Positions 5,823 through 6,781 of a stretch of DNA of 6,781 nt are shown here, piece after piece (position 1 is the first letter of the stretch; every line of letters begins with the position of its first letter). Source of the DNA: Thermoplasmatota archaeon (GTDB taxonomy: Archaea > Thermoplasmatota > E2 > DHVEG-1). The notes beneath the pieces were generated by a model. It searched no databases, was not told the origin of the DNA, and saw only the letters and a list, made by a program, of their open reading frames with translations. The stretch covers positions 1 through 6,781 of the forward strand of contig JAHJFH010000356.1 of assembly GCA_018824925.1 (NCBI GenBank), written 5' to 3'. A program made the translations under genes and the position numbers.

Positions 5823-5962
5823 TGGGAGCACTGGGATTTGAACCCAGATCGGCGGGTCTCTTCTTAGGTCATCGCTCCAGTTATTCATCACCGTTTCAGA
5901 TGACCCTCTTGTAATCATTCCTAACTGGAGCCCACAATGATGCCGGGTTACACCATGCTCCC
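5823..5962 (-). tRNA. tRNA-Trp (anticodon CCA), intron-containing
   Basis: Acceptor GGGAGCA (5962-5956) pairs with TGCTCCC (5830-5824); discriminator A at 5823. The anticodon stem GTGGG (5935-5931) pairs with CCCGC (5856-5852). The loop in the spliced form is CTCCAGA, with CCA at 5928-5926. The T arm is CTGGG, TTCAAAT, CCCAG. Exon 1 is 5962-5925, the intron 5924-5858 (67 bases), exon 2 5857-5823, giving a 73-base mature tRNA without CCA. Because a G flanks both sites, the cut could lie one base earlier with the same product. The 37/38 position is the canonical archaeal one; the bulge-helix-bulge is only partly regular (one C-A mismatch), so a relaxed form. The eL41 stop is ten bases upstream with no obvious own promoter. 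Confidence 0.93.
5858..5924 (-). ncRNA. tRNA-Trp intron acting as box C/D methylation guide
   Basis: The 67-base intron has the layout of an archaeal box C/D guide RNA. A closing stem is formed by TTAGG (5924-5920) and CCTAA (5868-5864). Box C is ATGATTA (5918-5912), box D' CTGA (5899-5896), box C' GTGATGA (5891-5885), and a weak box D ATGA (5872-5869). The segment before D, TAACTGGAGC (5883-5874), is perfectly complementary to ten bases spanning the anticodon and the exon 1-intron junction (5931-5922). The fifth base before D (G5877) faces C34. Before D', GGGTC (5906-5902) pairs with GACCC at the intron-exon 2 junction, and the fifth base (G5904) faces position 39. Guided 2'-O-methylation of positions 34 and 39 by tRNA-Trp introns is known in euryarchaea, so both matches support the call. 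Pairing across the junctions means it acts before splicing. Confidence 0.85.
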
Positions 5963-5972
5963 ATGTAATCAG

Positions 5973-6071
5973 TTACTTCCGCCGACTTCGTTTCTCTCGT
6001 CGCATTCGTTTCTTCCGCCATTTCCAACGCATTTTACCGCGTTTCTTCCAGACTCGTGAACTTCTTTTCAT
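5973..6071 (-). CDS. rpl41e: Ribosomal protein eL41
   Basis: A 32-residue, extremely basic protein: MKRSSRVWKK followed by RGKMRWKWRKKRMRREKRSR and K. The core M-R-x-K-W-R-K-K-R-x-R-R-x-K-R is the eL41 signature. The N-terminal extension with W-K-K-x-G-x-M is how I remember archaeal versions. eL41 is a single short helix buried in the ribosome, shared by archaea and eukaryotes and often missed in annotation because of its length. Start ATG 6071 has TGAGG eight bases upstream. The gene is followed after ten bases by tRNA-Trp on the same strand, so the two probably share a transcript. Upstream lies an inverted-repeat region with two TATA-like candidates. Confidence 0.9.
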   Translation of the reverse strand: MKRSSRVWKKRGKMRWKWRKKRMRREKRSRRK

Positions 6072-6099
6072 TCGTTGTTCCTCAGGCTATCAAATGTGC

Positions 6100-6134
6100 C
6101 CCTAAAATAGATAATCCTATTTAATAGTTTAGGG
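6100..6134. repeat. Nested inverted repeats upstream of eL41
   Basis: CCCTAAA (6100-6106) is mirrored by TTTAGGG (6128-6134). Inside, AAATAG (6105-6110) is mirrored by CTATTT (6117-6122) with a six-base spacer. On the minus strand the region includes CTATTAAATAG and TCTATTTTAGG, either of which could be the TATA box of eL41, so the dyads may mark promoter or operator sequence. AT-rich chance symmetry is possible. Confidence 0.35.
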
Positions 6135-6157
6135 TACCCCTTCCTATACCATTCCCA

Positions 6158-6168
6158 AGAAAAAAAGG
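6158..6168 (-). terminator. T-run terminator after the zinc-ribbon gene
   Basis: Minus strand CCCTTTTTTTCTT begins right after the TAA of the zinc-ribbon gene (6170-6172). A T7 run in this place is a usual archaeal termination signal; flanking CCC and GGG could form a weak three-pair stem. Confidence 0.5.
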
Positions 6169-6169
6169 G

Positions 6170-6490
6170 TTATTTCCATAGATATTTACAACGTGTACAG
6201 TACCAAGCAGTCGAAATCCATTCCTGTTTACCATGTACAGGATTCTTATGTTGATATACGCGAATTAGCCGACGTTCACATTTTGGACATAATTGATGAA
6301 ACGATTCCTCATAGCGCTCACCCCCAAGTGGATAGACAAGGGTATCAGAGGCAACAGTGTAGATATATCCACAAATCGTGCACATCCATGCAACTGCTAC
6401 CCACCGGCGTTTCCCATCAACAGATTTATTTTGATACAATCGCACTGCTTTACTGGAACATTTCGGACATTTCTTACGAATCCTTACCAC
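6170..6490 (-). CDS. Duplicated zinc-ribbon protein
   Basis: About 106 residues from GTG 6490, with two copies of a zinc-ribbon-like unit. Each has CPKC, a basic strand (V-R-L-Y-Q-N-K or I-R-V-Y-Q-H-K), a short turn with Gly-Lys, a W-x-x-x-A-W strand, then C-T-x-C or C-x-x-C followed by an aromatic-rich end. Counted from an upstream TTG at 6538, the cysteine pairs are at 24/27 with 53/56, and 84/87 with 114/117. Each set of four Cys should hold one zinc ion. The linker is YPLGGERYEESF. The frame is open to TTG 6538, but that would place the start at the edge of the tRNA-Lys terminator and add an uncharacteristic hydrophobic N-terminus, so GTG 6490 (VRIRKKCPKC) is preferred without strong proof. 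Function unknown; such ribbons often contact nucleic acids or other proteins. Confidence 0.7.
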   Translation of the reverse strand: MVRIRKKCPKCSSKAVRLYQNKSVDGKRRWVAVAWMCTICGYIYTVASDTLVYPLGGERYEESFHQLCPKCERRLIRVYQHKNPVHGKQEWISTAWYCTRCKYLWK

Positions 6491-6540
6491 CCATAACCAA
6501 TATATATTGATGACGTTTAGGAGGCTATCACACAGCAAGT

Positions 6541-6552
6541 ATAAAAAAAATG
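6541..6552 (-). terminator. T-run terminator of tRNA-Lys
   Basis: The minus strand reads GCATTTTTTTTATAC, with eight T about 28 bases after the 3' end of tRNA-Lys, typical of archaeal tRNA termination. The same T-rich/TATAC stretch could also serve as TATA element for the zinc-ribbon gene. Confidence 0.55.
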
Positions 6553-6579
6553 CTGCTATTAACCAGGTTTCTGTAGTAG

Positions 6580-6653
6580 CGGGCTTGAAGGGATTCGAAC
6601 CCTTGGCCGATCGGTTAAGAGCCGATTGCTCTACCTAGCTGAGCTACAAGCCC
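6580..6653 (-). tRNA. tRNA-Lys (anticodon CTT)
   Basis: Complete 74-base cloverleaf. Acceptor GGGCTTG (6653-6647) pairs with CAAGCCC (6587-6581), with discriminator G at 6580. The D arm is GCTC, AGCTAGGTA, GAGC. The anticodon stem ATCGG/CCGAT encloses loop CTCTTAA with anticodon CTT. The variable region is CGGCC; the T arm is AAGGG, TTCGAAT, CCCTT. No intron and no encoded CCA. It lies 43 bases after the stop of the partial gene at the right edge, and no TATA box sits at a convincing distance, so cotranscription with that gene is possible. It decodes AAG. Confidence 0.96.
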
Positions 6654-6696
6654 CAGTATTTTTATTAAAAGGAGGCCAGCAACAGAATTGAGTGTA

Positions 6697-6781
6697 TTAA
6701 TCTTTTTCCATGGCCTTTTTAACGTCCTTTTCATCGACCTTTGATAGATATTCCGGTTCGATACGTTCAGTGATATACACA
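6697..6781 (-). CDS. C-terminal end of an unidentified gene
   Basis: An open minus-strand frame enters from the right edge and ends at TAA 6697-6699. The visible end reads VYITERIEPEYLSKVDEKDV and finishes KKAMEKD, a charged, probably helical tail with alternating Lys and acidic residues typical of archaeal cytoplasmic proteins. Too little is present to name a family. Codon use and the absence of stops over 28 codons, together with the right charge pattern, support real coding sequence. It lies upstream of tRNA-Lys on the same strand. Confidence 0.5.
   Translation of the reverse strand, partial: VYITERIEPEYLSKVDEKDVKKAMEKD

Noticed and set aside
5766..5918. N-terminal extension of the two-helix membrane protein to a 118-residue product
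   Set aside because: The extra part overlaps exon 2 and the intron of tRNA-Trp and reads as polar, non-membrane sequence; the ATG at 5765 gives a sensible small membrane protein.
6193..6510. Long plus-strand frames opposite the zinc-ribbon gene
   Set aside because: They are antisense to a frame with eight ordered cysteines in two repeats; their own products lack any recognisable motif.
1..6781. CRISPR array, insertion sequence or attachment site
   Set aside because: No spaced direct repeats, transposase or integrase motif, or tRNA 3' end duplication was seen on either strand.

Overview
The window is AT-rich archaeal DNA, most likely from a euryarchaeon in the broad sense (Thermoplasmatota or Methanobacteriota type). 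The evidence is: a 32-codon gene for ribosomal protein eL41 (archaeal/eukaryotic only); a tRNA-Trp interrupted at the canonical archaeal 37/38 position by an intron that looks like a box C/D guide RNA; three tRNAs without encoded CCA; two UbiA-type prenyltransferases; TATA-like elements about 26 bases before several start codons without Shine-Dalgarno sites; and T-rich terminators. No plasmid, phage, insertion sequence or CRISPR signal is visible.

Left part (1-4273) is a possible prenyl-lipid island. A UbiA prenyltransferase on the minus strand (781 to 71) has a prematurely ended C-terminus that seems to continue in shifted frame to the window edge. Divergent from it, on the plus strand, are a CrtC/AttH-type lipocalin-like protein (903-2243) and a carbamoyltransferase of the OTC fold (2280 or 2307 to 3230). 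The carbamoyltransferase keeps its carbamoyl-phosphate motifs but has lost the usual ornithine-binding loops. A second, intact UbiA prenyltransferase (4273 to 3254, minus) converges on them. The enzyme types would suit prenyl transfer, then hydration or cyclisation, then perhaps carbamoylation of an isoprenoid, but that pathway is inference.

Middle part (4274-5561): tRNA-Pro(GGG) on the plus strand, then a tight minus-strand operon of four small genes (5474 to 4589). These encode a DUF5678-like protein, a retropepsin-like aspartic protease joined by an ATGA overlap, a 31-residue micro-ORF one base later, and a 61-residue basic protein one base after that. A T-rich terminator follows.

Right part (5562-6781) is minus-strand housekeeping: the end of an unidentified gene at the window edge, tRNA-Lys(CTT), a duplicated zinc-ribbon protein, eL41, intron-containing tRNA-Trp(CCA) only ten bases after the eL41 stop, and a 67-residue two-helix membrane protein. 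The best supported unusual signal is the tRNA-Trp intron, whose two guide segments address position 34 and position 39 of its own precursor. The most novel biochemical candidate is the altered carbamoyltransferase between the two UbiA genes.
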